DNA from: Perkinsus marinus ATCC 50983
Taxonomy: Eukaryota; Perkinsozoa; Perkinsida; Perkinsidae
Reading direction: 5' to 3'
Length of the DNA stretch: 64,000 nucleotides
Assembly: GCF_000006405.1 (NCBI RefSeq)
Contig: NW_003212688.1
Span: 61,827 to 125,826, forward strand
The translations under genes were made by a program, and so were the position numbers. Positions 26,718-38,411 of this stretch are shown here, in pieces (the first letter of the stretch is position 1; each line of letters opens with the position of its first letter). Under the pieces are notes generated by a model. That model was not told the DNA's origin. It searched no databases and saw only the letters and a list, made by a program, of their open reading frames with translations.

Positions 26718-27239
26718 ATGGCCCCTAAGAAAGCCCCTAAGACTGAGGAGCCCCTCCAACTTGGTCCCCAGGTCCGTGAGGGTGAGCTCGTGTTCGGTGT
26801 TGCCCACATCTACGCTTCCTTCAACGATACTTTCATCCACGTCACTGATGTGTCCGGTCGCGAGACCTTGGTCCGTGTCACTGGTGGTATGAAGGTGAAG
26901 GCCGATCGTGATGAGTCCTCTCCCTACGCTGCCATGCTTGCCGCTCAGGACGTCGCCGTCAGGTGCAAGGTAAGAAATCATTAACATTTTCGTTATCGCT
27001 TCAACTCGTTTGGAACTTGCATGTCGAATTGTCGTTTTCAGGAGCTCGGTGTCAACGCTCTTCACATCAAGCTGCGTGCCACAGGTGGTACCAAGACCAA
27101 GACCCCCGGCCCCGGTGCCCAGGCTGCCCTCCGTGCCCTCGCCCGTGCTGGTATGAAGATCGGCCGTATCGAGGATGTTACCCCCATCCCTACCGATTCC
27201 ACCAGGAAGAAGTGCGGTCGCCGTGGTCGCAGGTTGTAA
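26718..27239 (+). CDS. RPS14: 40S ribosomal protein S14 (uS11)
   Basis: Component of the small ribosomal subunit platform. Two exons, 26718-26969 and 27042-27239, joined at phase 0 over a 72-nt intron, give 149 residues (family about 150). Clear family blocks: [60 protein letters not shown] and the basic end [12 protein letters not shown]. Strong preference for C/T-ending codons typical of high expression. Confidence 0.97.
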
Positions 27240-27921
27240 GCTGCTGACTTCTGCAGCTTGCTGCCTCTGTTGGTTCTGTTTGTATGGTTGTCGTTATAAC
27301 GACTCTGGCCCGTTAGTTCTCACTGTGCAAGTGCTGTACTAGTCGCACGGGACGATTCGTTTATTACGGCTGGCTTTCTATTGGGAACCTGGAAAAAAGA
27401 GGTATAGTCTCATATGCTTTGTGTTGTCACTGTTGGCCGGATGGGATAAAGAATGATGATAGTAATAATTGTCTAAGGTCAGTACTTAATCAGTAACGAT
27501 TCATTGGGATTGAGACTCGGTCACTGAGTGATGTCACATCTGATTCACGCGTAAGCAGTTGATGATTCTTTTGAACTGTTACCTCTGGAAATGAGAAAAT
27601 CGGCCTATTCTGAACAACATTCGCTCATTTACTCTTTACCCCTTTCAAGTGACAGGCAACGTTGCAACCATTCAATGGTTTGAAGAATTAACATACATAA
27701 AGAAAGTTAATTGTTAACCTAAATTAAGTACCGATTCGCATCGGCAGCTCCCCTCCGCTAAGTCTTCTGTATATCACGGTATAATAGAGGTTAGAAGGGG
27801 TTCCCTCACCCTACCACTCGTGGGAGCAAGTACCGAAAAGGGCGGAGAATCCCCCCTACCGGTTCGACACTAGCAAGTGTGGTGGTGGAATATTAAACAC
27901 AACAATCGTTCAGTACACAGC
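27240..27921. other. Convergent 3' region, no gene seen
   Basis: 3' UTRs of RPS14 (plus) and the RS protein (minus) meet here. A GC-rich stretch at 27800-27885 with a small hairpin (ACACT-AGCA-AGTGT) is noted but is not a recognisable RNA gene. Confidence 0.4.
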
Positions 27922-28993
27922 TCATCGTCGTCTACCAAATACAACACCTCGATGACCCTCGCGCCTTTCTATTCTGTCATCGTGGTGTGACGATCGACTT
28001 CGAGATCGTCGTCTACTACGAGGACTTTTCTTCCTCGGCGATTTAGTCAATGATTTTGATGATTTCTTCCCCCGATCACGGCCTGAACAGAAGTTCTCGT
28101 CAGATCGGAGGTAATACAATCGACCAGCCTGAAGCTCACCAGTCGCTGTATCGACATCCACTTCTTTTGCGTCCTTAGCCCAAGCAAGGAAGTCGCTTAT
28201 GCCCGCCACACGATTGTTCTGAACCCTTTTCCGATCTTCAACGGTGGTATACTTCTTATAATGGTCTTCAAACCGACCACTCATAAACGATCGATACGGC
28301 CGGTGTTCTCCCCGACGATAAAACTGCTCCCTGGCACACACATGTGTTATCCTCGCATAAAGACAATCAACAATACCTTTTCTCTCCACTTGTACTCCGC
28401 AGTCTCTGATCGCCTTCTCTACTCGAGACTCTCGCTCTTAACCGAGGACTATCATGATCCTAAGCAGGGTTCTCTGCGGAAGTACAGGTGAGATGAGCAT
28501 AATACCCTATTGCCAATGTCAGCAGTGGTGAGCTCACGAGACCGCCCACGCCGTCTTCGATGGCCGTCATCATCACTATCCTCATTATCACTCGGCAGGA
28601 GGTCTGCATAGTCCGGGGAGGATCGCCGTCTACTCGGCGATCCTTTACGCTGTCCCTAAAGTTACAACATCGATGAACTACTATGGAAGGTTCACTTTTC
28701 ACGAACGTTCATACGGCGGTAAAATATTCTCATGAAACCAACCACTTAATGGGATCTTGCTGAGCTCTATACCATGACCCCAGTAGTACCACGATAGGGT
28801 TCGCTTGCTCTCCCGACTTCTTCCTGGGAGGATTGAGTAACTTCCAAGACGGTCGTCGGGGTCCTCTCCGCGACCGCTCTAGGGCGTAAATGTCCTCCTC
28901 GGTGACCAACTCATCGTAACCACTCAATGCCTCACGATTAACCTGAACATCACCAAGGTGTGCCCAGAACCAGCGTATGATGAGCGTTTCCAT
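27922..28993 (-). CDS. RS-domain protein, probable splicing-related
   Basis: Exons join to a basic, Ser/Arg-rich protein: an N-terminal block WFWAHLGDVQVNREALSGYD then EEDIYALERSRRGPRRP, a charged linker (PSDNEDSDDDGHRRRRGRSR), a conserved-looking block (RSFMSGRFEDHYKKYTTVED, NRVAGISDFLAWAKDAKEVD), and a C-terminal RS tail (SPRKKSPRSRRRSRSRSSHH). Nuclear location and a part in mRNA splicing are inferred from the RS tail; I do not recognise the specific family. An upstream exon beginning at ATG 29305 (SEPSKELNAEVKATECIDSS) may be the true N-terminus; I could not fix its junction. Confidence 0.6.
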
Positions 28994-29040
28994 GATCAAT
29001 CCGGTCCAAACTCATAAGTTATCTATGAGGAAGGTGTATT

Positions 29041-29074
29041 CCAGAGCCGGACTCCTTCCAGAGCCGGACTCCTT
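29041..29074. repeat. 17-bp tandem duplication
   Basis: CCAGAGCCGGACTCCTT occurs twice back to back and a third partial copy follows; it lies in a probable intron or leader of the RS protein gene. Confidence 0.85.
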
Positions 29075-29535
29075 CCAGATTAACTCTGGTTTAACAAAAT
29101 GACCAGGAAGGCACAAACACTCTATCAAACCACCAACTACATTTCCTCAGACCATAAGCAATCACAACCTCATTCAGTATTGTAACAAAACAACCCCCAA
29201 ATTTACCTCCACTCGCGACGAAGGCTCTGCCTTATCCTTCACCGATGAATCAATGCATTCAGTAGCTTTCACCTCGGCATTCAGCTCCTTAGAGGGCTCC
29301 GACATAACATCAACTAAATAGGATTTGATGACAATACTAGAGAGCGTCACGACAGCAGCGACACTATCCTATCCGATTCCACCCAGGTCTTAAGACCCCG
29401 TACTTTCCCCTTCATACGACTAACTCAAACAAACAAAACTCGACTGTTGAAACGTGAGCGGAATATTTTGCGGTAGTAGCATTAGGATGGCCAGCTTGAC
29501 AGAAGTAACGACATATAGATACATCTCGACACCTC

Positions 29536-32500
29536 TTAGAAAGAGTACAACTCCTCCTTCTGAAAAACACAACAAAAATCATCAACAATTCATCAGCTCG
29601 AGAGCCCCATAAACCACAAACGCTAAGAACCCCCATTACAGGTTTTCCTTGTTCGACCTCTCTGGTCTCAGTGAACGTAACAGTCTCTCTTGATGCAGCC
29701 AAGCGCTTGAAGCCCTACACGAAATGAATGTGAACCAGTAACAGAAAAATACGACGACGATCCTACCTCCTCCCAGTCGTCACAAGCCAACGATTTGCAC
29801 ATCTCCGTACGGTACTCTTTGAGATCCTTCAGCATAGACCTACACCACAGCACACTCTATGTCCATCTCCCTCCCACGTCTAAGGAGCCCACCTGAAGTC
29901 GTTCTGTATAGCCTTCTTATCGGCAACCGCAGCCGCACGCTGTTGACTAGCAAAGTCGCGATCACCAGCCTCGTATTGGGCACTATACTGCTTGTAGTCC
30001 TTCCTTATGCTCGCGACCTCCTTCTCAGACAACAGTTGTTTCGGGTGAGGCCTCCAGTCCGAGAACCACAAGCTCTCTTTCGGACACTTATACCTATACG
30101 TCAAAATCATCCTCATCGAACCACCCCTCCCATCTCTGCTACATAAGACGACCCTGGAAACTCCAGATGCAGAAACCGCTCTCCTGAGCATTCCTGTAAC
30201 CCCGACCAGCTGCGCTCTCGAAGATGTTCTGAGTAACTGCTGTTAGGAGATATCTAATGTCGAAAGAATGCGAATACAATAAGGGAACTGCCGAAGAGCG
30301 TTCACCTCCCGCTAGGATCCCATGAGACATGATTAAGCATGAAGTGCTCATCAGTGTTGTGGATATCAACCTTATTCTCGGGCGTTAGACATCCAAAGAC
30401 GATCTCACCGCTAGACTCGGACCACATGACCCAGTATCTAAGGAGCGTACAACCTAGCAATGGAGAGTTCATGGTCAAGGACACTGCTACCTTCCAAAGG
30501 TGTTCCACTTGAAAAGATGCATGTAGTTGGTCATTTTATACTCAGCAACCTTTTCAACAGTCGCAGGGGCTCCAATCATCGTACTAGTAGTCTTCACCTG
30601 ACATCATACAACAGTCCTACACACTACTAGGTGACCCCGTTACCTCATAGAACCATATCTGAGGATCACGTCCTTCAGAGTTAGTGTTGATCACTGCGAG
30701 TCTATTTCCATGAGGTTCCCAATGAACCTGAATGAGAGAAAAGATCAGCCGCATACTACATCGGAAAACTCGACACTTACGGCCTTCACAGACCTATTCT
30801 TCAGCTCAATCTTCTCAGCAGGGCAGCCCTTCTCATTAAGACGGAAGATCTCCAACAGAGGGTTCCTACATATCACAACGCAGGTCCTATCTAACTCCGG
30901 GCTTTCCAAAGACCTTACCCAGTCTTGCCACTCTTAGACACACGTAGGACGTTAGTAGCCACATAGTCACCTTGGGGGTGCCAGAAGATGTCGGCAGGAC
31001 GACTGTTGTCAATCTACAGTAATGAGTTCAGATGATGAAAATGCCAGATCAGCCAGTTTCCTCACCTGGAACGCATTCTTAGCAACGATTTCCTGGAAAG
31101 GACTCTTCTTCTTAGATTCGAGCAAGGCAAATCTAGCGGGAGAGTTAGCGCTCTCAGGGACCTGAACTCCCCACACATTCGGCTGCTAATCCCATGGACA
31201 ACCTAGACTAACATACCCAGACGGCTAGGATATCCCGCTTAGCAGGGCACCATGAGATGGCCGTAATCCCGGGATACTTCAACACTTCCTTCATCTCCAT
31301 TGAAGGTGTTTCATAGATCATCCTGAGAGAATAACCATGACCGGCCCCATTCGCCGAATCAACGACCTACACTCCGTTGTCCAACCTCTTAGCGAAGAAA
31401 TCCCCACTTTGAGACCACATGTACATCGGAATCTAACAAAAATGAGAATCGATGTTGGCATATCTAGAACACTGTCGAATCCTCACCGTGCGTCTCCCTC
31501 TAGGTGCAGCAGCAGGAGCAGCTCCAGGAGCCGAAACACTGGGCTCAGGAGGAACGATAGGATCCTAGAGAAAATCCATTCGGGGAAGGATGCAAGGTTA
31601 CTCTTTATATCATTACCGCAACCGCAGCAAGCTCTGGCAAAGGCATAGTTCGCTTGCATTCCCCCGTGAAAAGATCGAATATTCGCACAGCCGAGAGATC
31701 AGCATGGGACGGATTAGTACCGTTCCAAGTCATCATGTATCTGTACTCACCGTCCTCACCGAGTCCAAGAGACCAGTTTCTCACCTTTCGTTGTTGGTGA
31801 AAATGACACGACGAACTCTGGCGTGTTCACATTGGATCTTCTTCTCAAAGTTCTCCCCACCCCAAAGATTCACACCGGGGTTATGGAAGGTGACCAGAAA
31901 GGTTCCTCTGGGACTCCAGGCGACATTAGAATCCGTCCACACCTTACGCTGGGCCCGCTCCCGAGCACCATCGTACTGGATGACGGGGCCGCGCTTGTCG
32001 AGATGAGTGTACCATGACACCTCGGTCTGCTTCTCATATCTAATGCACAGTTATGAATCACTCAGACCAGACGGTCCTCTAGCCGTACCTTATAGCGAGC
32101 ATCTCCCTCCATTCCTTGTCTAACATCCAGTCTCTGGTGTCCTTAAGAGTATAACCGGCCATCAAACGACTATGCTGGAAATGCTGAGAGGGAGCCGACC
32201 ATGTCCCGCCAGGATGCCTCAACAATGCTTACATCAGTGGACTCCTCACCCTCGTCCTCCTCAGGCATCGTGCCATCATCATTGCAAGCAAGTACCTCAT
32301 CTCTGTGATCAATAGCGAACGTTCGCAGTACGTTAGACTTGCCGAAATGGTAACGATCGAGCACCTGTCATCCAATGGCTATTCCACACCATCGTAACGA
32401 AGGACTTACCTTCAGAGCTTCAGCAGCGTGGTTAGCCTTGGCAAATGTGACCACTGCAACACCATCAGTGTGGCCCTCCTCCTCGTTGATAGGCATGTAA

Positions 32501-32967
32501 CTGACACACACCTGCGTCGCACGATAACGTCACAAATTTTGCCCAAATCTCTCAAGACTGCCATCGTCCGCCCACCGGGGAAGCATCCCCCAGTACTACA
32601 TGTCAGGTTCCTCCTCGTCACAACCATCAACCTTCTTTATTGTCTTCAGCAAGACGTGTTTAAGCTTGTCAACCTTCCGTTCCTCCACCTTAGGCAAGTT
32701 AGTGATGATGATGGTCGACTGGAAGGACTCGTCTCGGGGTATCTGTCACGATAGACTAAGTATCATCACCACACAGATTCACCAACAGAAGACCATGAGC
32801 GGTCTGCGTGATAGTGATCAACACCCAAGCACTACCTGTCCATCATCGAACTCTTCAATATCGGCGTCAGAAAGGCACTCCTCCAAGTCTGTTGCTTGGC
32901 ATTTAAGATCCTCCAACCGCTTCTTCTGTTCGTCACTGAGCTGGTCTAGTAGTGAAGTCTGCTCCAT
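29536..32967 (-). CDS. EIF3B: Translation initiation factor eIF3 subunit b
   Basis: Scaffold subunit of eIF3 in the cytosol. ATG 32967 starts MEQTSLLDQLSDEQKKRLED with an acidic region, followed by an RRM-like domain (VIIITNLPKV..., GHTDGVAVVTFAKANHAAEA), a long middle spread over many exons that fits the beta-propeller, and a C-terminal helical end (SDWRPHPKQLLSEKEVASIR, KDYKQYSAQYEAGDRDFASQ, MLKDLKEYRTEMCKSL) ending ELYSF at the stop 29536-29538. At least a dozen introns. The C-terminal 'WRPRP..LL..KE...IRKNLKKY' signature of eIF3b is clear, and the final exons keep the TETREVEQGKP motif. Confidence 0.9.
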
Positions 32968-33689
32968 ACCGAATATCTACACTCAACTGCGAGATTAACG
33001 AGTGATGCTGATCAGATGGGTCCAGTCGTCTACGACGGAAATTTACCGCTCGCCATAGTGATCGATTTGACAACGAGGTTGACCTCGTCAGCTCGTCCGT
33101 GGAGACTGCTTGGGTAACCAGCCGCTCCCTCCCAAGGCACTGGTTCCGAAAAATCGCGCTAATGGTGAAAAATGGATGGGAAACCCTCTGAAACCGCTCC
33201 TATATCTCAAGTCACTAGTCCCACTGAGACCCTCAGTTCTTATAAAGTTTGGCACGACTACAGCTGCTAGCATGTGGCCACCTGATTTCACTGGTTCTGC
33301 CTGACGAGCTACGCTGCATTGCAGACCATGTTAGAGAATTTACTGAACGCTTTACTTCAACAATTGACACGGTGTTCAACACCGACGGGCTTATCGTCGG
33401 TTAAGTAGACTCTTCAGTACTTGTAAATGAGGGCACGCCATAATTTATCATCGCTAGCTTGTAATTCAGCGATTAGGTGTAACTTCGAGTCCCATTGAAT
33501 GCTACCGCCAGCCTCCTACACATGTCGATCACGGCTTCACGCCCGATTGTTGTTGGGTTACCATTCACAGTGACACGTGTTGCGAGTAGTTCGTAGCTCC
33601 TACAGTGAGGCTGGTTGAACCAGCGGTCGCTTGTAGACTAAATTAGAACTGAGGAAAAAGTCTCGGGAATTGCCAGCGGTTGTTTTCCA
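32968..33689. other. Divergent promoter region, no gene seen
   Basis: Lies between the minus-strand eIF3b gene and the next plus-strand gene. A short 5' UTR intron of eIF3b may be present (GTAAAT at about 33048 to TAG at about 32979). Confidence 0.4.
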
Positions 33690-34468
33690 ATGGCATGTGT
33701 ATTGTCTTCTTTCACGCACGGTCGGCATGCACCGCGTCGAGGAGTTGAGACCAAGCCCGCACCGGGTCCTACAACAACGAGTCTCTCCAGACGGTTTAGT
33801 CGTTCTAACACGTCGTCAACCATGAGTGAGGATAACAGCTTGACCAGTGGTGGCCGTTACTGTCGAGATTTTCTCTCCTTCATCAAAGACTCAGGTGAGG
33901 ACACCCCTCCGGCGCAGTGTGCATCGAGATTCCCCAGCCTTGCCAGGTCCCGTTACTAGTACCCGTAAAGCGCAGCTCGTCCTGCACCCACCACAGCTCG
34001 ACTCACCTCGGGTACTCTCCCCCCTGCTAGTTCAATGCATCACTTCTTTCAGGCCAACCGACGTTTGTCTTTCCTCGATGCGAGAATCAAACATCTAGTG
34101 GCTGAGCCCAAGTCGTTCGGTGGTAGGTCTGGGCAGCGGCATCACGAATTGCCCAAGTCCCGGAGTCATGGTGAGTAGTTCGGCGAAGTGTGGTATATTG
34201 GTGAGGATGTCGCTAGGCTCTCTCGTTTTGAGAGACTGTGATCTGTTCACTACCGATTTCCGCGCGAATTTTGGCTCAAAGCCGGACCTTGTCAGCGATC
34301 TCGAGAAATACAGAAGCGCACAGTAAGTATTTCTTGGCATCATCACTTACGTTGCTTTTCAAGTGAAGTTATTTCAGGTTTCGTAATCTACTGGATAGAA
34401 CATGGCGATTTAGAGAAGAAATGCTAAACCAAGCTAATTGTCTTCGTGCCAAACCTGCTACCTTTTGA
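33690..34468 (+). CDS. Unknown basic protein (5 exons)
   Basis: From ATG 33690 exons join in phase: a basic, Ser/Thr-rich N-terminus ending YCRDFLSFIKDS, then PGPVTSTRKAQLVLHPPQLD, NRRLSFLDARIKHLVAEPKS, LVLRDCDLFTTDFRANFGSK plus PDLVSDLEKYRSAQ, and FRNLLDRTWRFREEMLNQAN to a stop at 34466-34468. About 190 residues. Introns are GT-AG, 40-55 nt. No family recognised; it is the divergent neighbour of eIF3b and lies head-to-tail with Hikeshi. Confidence 0.6.
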
Positions 34469-34615
34469 CATTCTGTGCAGGGCTTGAGCCTGTGTACCAT
34501 GTGCTTCAGTGGAACTCGGAAAATTGGTGTTCTCTGTGGGGTGTTTTGTTCGGAGTGGCTCCCTTCGATGTAGGGCTCAAGATTGCAGCTCAAATTTATC
34601 TCACTAATTGATCTT

Positions 34616-35382
34616 ATGAACACAGCTCCTGTGAATGCATCTGGCCCTCTGTTCGGTCTGGCTATTCCCGGCAGGCCTCTCATCACTGACTTTGTCCAAG
34701 ATACCGAAACGAGGTAACAGATAGAGGACTCTACTGAGACTCGTGATGCTCGTGGTTTCAGTTGGCATGTAGACGTGCCCAATCCTGGTAGTATATCATC
34801 GTTCTCGGTGTTCCTCTTACGACCAGTCCCCTCGGACACTGTAGGCTTGGGAGTTTACTACACAGCTACCACTGGTATGAGGAGGATAATCCTGTAGGAA
34901 GCAAAGGGTGTCTACGACTCTGTTGTTTTCAGATGGTGCGGCTTTCGTTGGCGCCTTGTCAAACGCGAAGCCCACTGATATCTTTTCACCAGGCTGGCCG
35001 CTGAACCCCGATATCGCTAGCATGCCAGCAGTCCGCATTGGCTTGGCCTTCGAGCCCTCTGAGGTTGGTCAAATGGCAATTAGCAATTGCATTGACTCAC
35101 TAACGCTCCTCAGACACTCTTGCCCAAGATGAGCACGGTGGGCGAATCGGCTGATTTCAAGAGGGAGTTCGCCAGAAAAGTTGCCCTAAATCTGTTCCGG
35201 TACACCTTGTCGTTGTGGAAGTGGTCGTTATGGTCTATCGCAGGTATATCGAGTCCTTCAACACGAGTGACGGCGGTGACGCTCGGTTTATGAGATGCCC
35301 TCAGGACTTGCTCGACAGGTGGTTGCAGCGGTTTGACGATAAATATACCAAAGACCCGATGTTTGTGTTTAAGACGACTTAA
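34616..35382 (+). CDS. HIKESHI: Hikeshi/OPI10-family protein
   Basis: Hikeshi imports Hsp70 into the nucleus during heat stress and binds FG nucleoporins. Five exons: NASGPLFGLAIPGRPLITDF, then SWHVDVPNPGSISSFSVFLL, GAAFVGALSNAKPTDIFSPG and VRIGLAFEPSE, a helical exon (FKREFARKVALNLF), and YIESFNTSDGGDARFMRCPQ with DLLDRWLQRFDDKYTKDPMF at the end. This matches the family order: N-terminal 'FG..V.GR...TDF', 'GFLSNEKPSAIF', then the C-terminal 'W...F..R...NP.F'. About 185 residues, near the usual 197. All introns GT-AG and phase-consistent. Confidence 0.85.
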
Positions 35383-35953
35383 GTATAATATACACCTTTC
35401 ATTCACTGACCGACTGATGACTTGTGTGGTTAGTGAGTGCATAGTTTCTTCGAAGAGAGCTTTGACGAGCGTATGGGAGAACACTATGAAAACGCGACCT
35501 GTATCAGCGTTTTTAAGACTTATACTTGCCCGATTGTCAACACAGGGTGAATACATCACTACTGACGAAGTTCGGATTGACCACAGCTCCAAACACACAA
35601 AATGTCTACATGCTGGATTTGGTGACCTCATTATCTCAGAATACAAGTGTTCCAACAGTGTCTTGTCCAAGAGAAGGACGAGCTGAACCTAGCTCATTGA
35701 AGTGTAATTCTGACGCGACTGAATAGACAGCAACAGCTGAGCCTTCACTAGGAGTAGCGATGCAGAACAGACTCATAGCGATATCTCCCTCAAAGCAAGA
35801 TTCGAATGTGAGCTCCATATACAGCCTTAAGCTGAGGGAATCTAGCTTCGAGTCAGGATGATAGTTAGCGTATTTATTGTTTGTGATCACAGTTTTCTGG
35901 TTCGTGTAGGATGTTGACGGTTGATGTGTTCCCGTTGTAGTTCTCTCTCTTCT
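35383..35953. other. Intergenic; promoter of the first oxidoreductase copy
   Basis: A 186-residue minus frame spanning 35110-35670 overlaps real Hikeshi exons and is judged a chance frame. No other gene seen. Confidence 0.5.
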
Positions 35954-37336
35954 ATGGTATCGGATAAACGCCACGCTTTAGTCATCGGAGGTGGCTTCTC
36001 CGGCATGTTCGCTGCCAACGAGCTCAGGGGTCGTTTCGACGTCACCCTTGTTGATGCCAAGGAGTACTTCGAGTACACTCCTGGTGTCCTCCGTGCTTAT
36101 GTCAAGCCTGGTCATTACGACGCTCTGTCATTCACTTACCAGTCGATCTTGGAGCGTACTATGGGCATTAAGTTCCTCTGGGGTGAGGTTACTCAGCTCG
36201 ACGGTGAGAAGCAAATCGCTCATGTCAAGCCGATGTTCTCCGATCACACTGAGGAGGTCGCCTTCGACTACTGCGTCATCGCCGCTGGTTGCACTTTCGG
36301 TCTCTTCTCCAAGTGGGGTGAGTCTCTCTGGGCTCCCACTGTCAACGAGGGTGCCATTGCCGAGTCTGAGTGGAAGCACATCGATGAGCGTTTCATCGAG
36401 GGTCGCCGTCGTCATATCTTCGAGGAGCATGAGAAGCTTGCTGCCCTCAACAAGAAGAAGGCCAACGTTCTCATTGTCGGTGCCGGTTTCATTGGTGTCG
36501 AGTGGGTCACTGAGCTTCAGCACTACTTCCCCAATCTCAAGCTCACCATCATGGATTTCCTTCCTAAGTGCCTCGGACCTCTTCCTCAGAACGCTGCCGA
36601 CTACTGCGACAAGTACATGAAGCAGCACGGAATTAAGTGCTACTATGGCATGAAGTACGCTCCCAAGGAGGAGGGCTTCTTCGAGAAGATTGGCCTCACT
36701 GGCGAGCCTGACTGCACTTTCGTTTGCATTGGCACTAAGGCTTCCAACTGGTTCATGCCTAAGGAGTGCTTGACTGGCTACAACCCCTTGGAAGAGGACA
36801 AGAAGGAGAAGGACCCCAAGAAGCGCGGTCCCGGTGGCGGAGGATGGATTCACGTGAACAAGCATTTGCAGGTCTACAAGGTTAACGAGGATGGCTCTCA
36901 GTCCCTCTGGGGTAACGGTCACATCTTCGCCATTGGTGATTGCAACATGGTCCCTGAGCTTCCCCCGATCCCTAAGATCTCTTATCCTTCTGAGGAGCAG
37001 GCCGCTCATGCTACCAAGAACATTAAGATCTTGGACCACCTCGAGCATAAGGGTAAGTCCGTTGGCGGCTGCTGCGGGCTCGGTGGTGCCAAGGACCTCG
37101 TCACTACTTGGTGGCCTTGGGGTGCTGGTATGTTCGCTACTTCTCTCGGACCTAACAAGGCCTGCTTCGTTTTGGGTGCTAAGTCTGCTCCTGGCACTGG
37201 CCATATGGTCCTCTGGGGCAAGCTCTCTGCCATCCAGAAGGGTCTCATTGAATCCACTAAGGTCAACGAGAACAAGCGCGGCATCATTGGCAGTTGGGGT
37301 TGGCATTTCGTCCATCATACTCCTTTCATGAACTAG
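35954..37336 (+). CDS. FAD-dependent oxidoreductase, AIFM2/NDH-2-like, copy A (intronless)
   Basis: 460 residues from ATG 35954 (MVSDKRHALVIGGGFSGMFA). Two dinucleotide-binding folds: FAD site VIGGGFSGMFAANEL at the N-terminus and NAD(P)H site VLIVGAGFIGVEWVTELQHY in the middle, with the second FAD signature GHIFAIGDCNMVPELPPIPK near residue 340. No redox-active CxxC or CxxxxC is seen, so it belongs to the type II NADH dehydrogenase / AIFM2 (FSP1) group that reduces quinones. An insert of charged residues (EEDKKEKDPKKRGPGGGGW) and a Trp/Gly-rich region near the end could touch membranes. Unlike its neighbours it has no intron and strongly biased C/T-ending codons, implying high expression. 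Which acceptor it reduces is not known. Confidence 0.88.
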   Translation: MVSDKRHALVIGGGFSGMFAANELRGRFDVTLVDAKEYFEYTPGVLRAYVKPGHYDALSFTYQSILERTMGIKFLWGEVTQLDGEKQIAHVKPMFSDHTEEVAFDYCVIAAGCTFGLFSKWGESLWAPTVNEGAIAESEWKHIDERFIEGRRRHIFEEHEKLAALNKKKANVLIVGAGFIGVEWVTELQHYFPNLKLTIMDFLPKCLGPLPQNAADYCDKYMKQHGIKCYYGMKYAPKEEGFFEKIGLTGEPDCTFVCIGTKASNWFMPKECLTGYNPLEEDKKEKDPKKRGPGGGGWIHVNKHLQVYKVNEDGSQSLWGNGHIFAIGDCNMVPELPPIPKISYPSEEQAAHATKNIKILDHLEHKGKSVGGCCGLGGAKDLVTTWWPWGAGMFATSLGPNKACFVLGAKSAPGTGHMVLWGKLSAIQKGLIESTKVNENKRGIIGSWGWHFVHHTPFMN

Positions 37337-37562
37337 TTTTACTAGTACTGTATTCTATTGCTGCGAGTGTTCCCGTAGCCGAGTTTTTTGCTCGTGCAAT
37401 CCTTTTCTCTGTTGGGGCCGCTAAGAGTTGTGCATGAAGTTTTCACAGTGAGAGTGAACTATTGGATGTCGTATTCGCTTGCGGTCGTATTGAAAAAATT
37501 CATCTGGTTCCAATGCTTCTGGATTGTGTCCTAAGCAAAAGCACAGCAACTGATTCGCGGGA

Positions 37563-38044
37563 TCATTGTATGTGATGATAGTAATGGTTATGATATACTT
37601 GTCCGAGAGTCAACACTTCGAGCCTCAAAATGACATTATGAAATAGGTATTCCGAAGAGGAGTGCTGGGTGTTGGACAAGTTGATATGTAGCCAACCACT
37701 CGTTATATTGACCATCAACCATGGGAGTTGTGAATCAATGAATGTAAATCCAAACGTGGCCATGATATCTCTAGCGATCTTGTGAACGTCCATGCGGTTA
37801 GTTCCCAAGTTCAAACATCTCAAAGTATCCGAGGACGCAGTGTGTCTCCTGACCCAATGAGTAGTGTTAGTAGGAGCCTCCCATAAGAGAACCACAAGCC
37901 AGCCACCCATAAATGACCGCGATGAGCGGTAGAAGCGAAGAAGATGTCTCCTTTGTGTGCACCAGAGCCTGTCCATTTCGAGTCGGCTTACCTGTTTCGT
38001 CCCATAATTGAACCGTTTGGAGGAGTTACAGTACCGTTCGACAT
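37563..38044 (-). CDS. Unknown small protein between the twin oxidoreductases
   Basis: A frame of about 138 codons (ending at 37563) contains SFMGGWLVVLLWEAPTNTTH and FGFTFIDSQLPWLMVNITSG. A 23-nt GT-AG intron would link it in phase to a first exon from ATG 38044 (MSNGTVTPPNGSIMGRN). The composition is plausible but no family is recognised, and the short intron is unusual; a chance open frame cannot be excluded. Confidence 0.35.
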
Positions 38045-38411
38045 TCTGGTAGTCTCCATGATGGAGTTATGTATGAGGAAGTCATCTTAGCCGCTTCGCA
38101 TGGAGCTCTAATGAGAATACCATGGAATACCTTGCGAGAGCCGTAATTGCGCCGTTGGTCTTGGGAGGGGGACAAATTAGCTATGCAGCGCACAGCTAAA
38201 TGGGAGTGCATACATATTGCAGCTCCCCGGTAAGAATGTCTTGGTGAGCACTGTAGTTCCTCTATCTTGATTGATTGTCAGTGGTTGAAATGGACTTTGT
38301 AGTAATTTAGTTGGAAAGTGATATCCGTGTGGGAGTGTACCCTGTAGGGATTGACGTGGAACATTCGAAGGCGATGTGACATGTGTGTAGTTTAGTATTT
38401 GTTTGTCTCTG

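Noticed and set aside
26634-27065. 143-residue minus frame over RPS14.
   Set aside because: Antisense of the RPS14 exon; the plus strand is clearly coding.
27800-27885. GC-rich stretch with GGTTCGAC and a small hairpin, considered as a tRNA or other RNA gene.
   Set aside because: No acceptor, D or anticodon arms can be drawn around it.
35110-35670. 186-residue minus frame downstream of Hikeshi.
   Set aside because: Overlaps the last two Hikeshi exons on the other strand and has no recognisable feature or start context.
36128-37318. 396-residue open frame on the minus strand across oxidoreductase copy A (and the same at 38586-39776).
   Set aside because: It is the complement of a strongly codon-biased gene with conserved FAD/NAD motifs; the mirrored frame is Ser/Leu-rich and arises from the bias.
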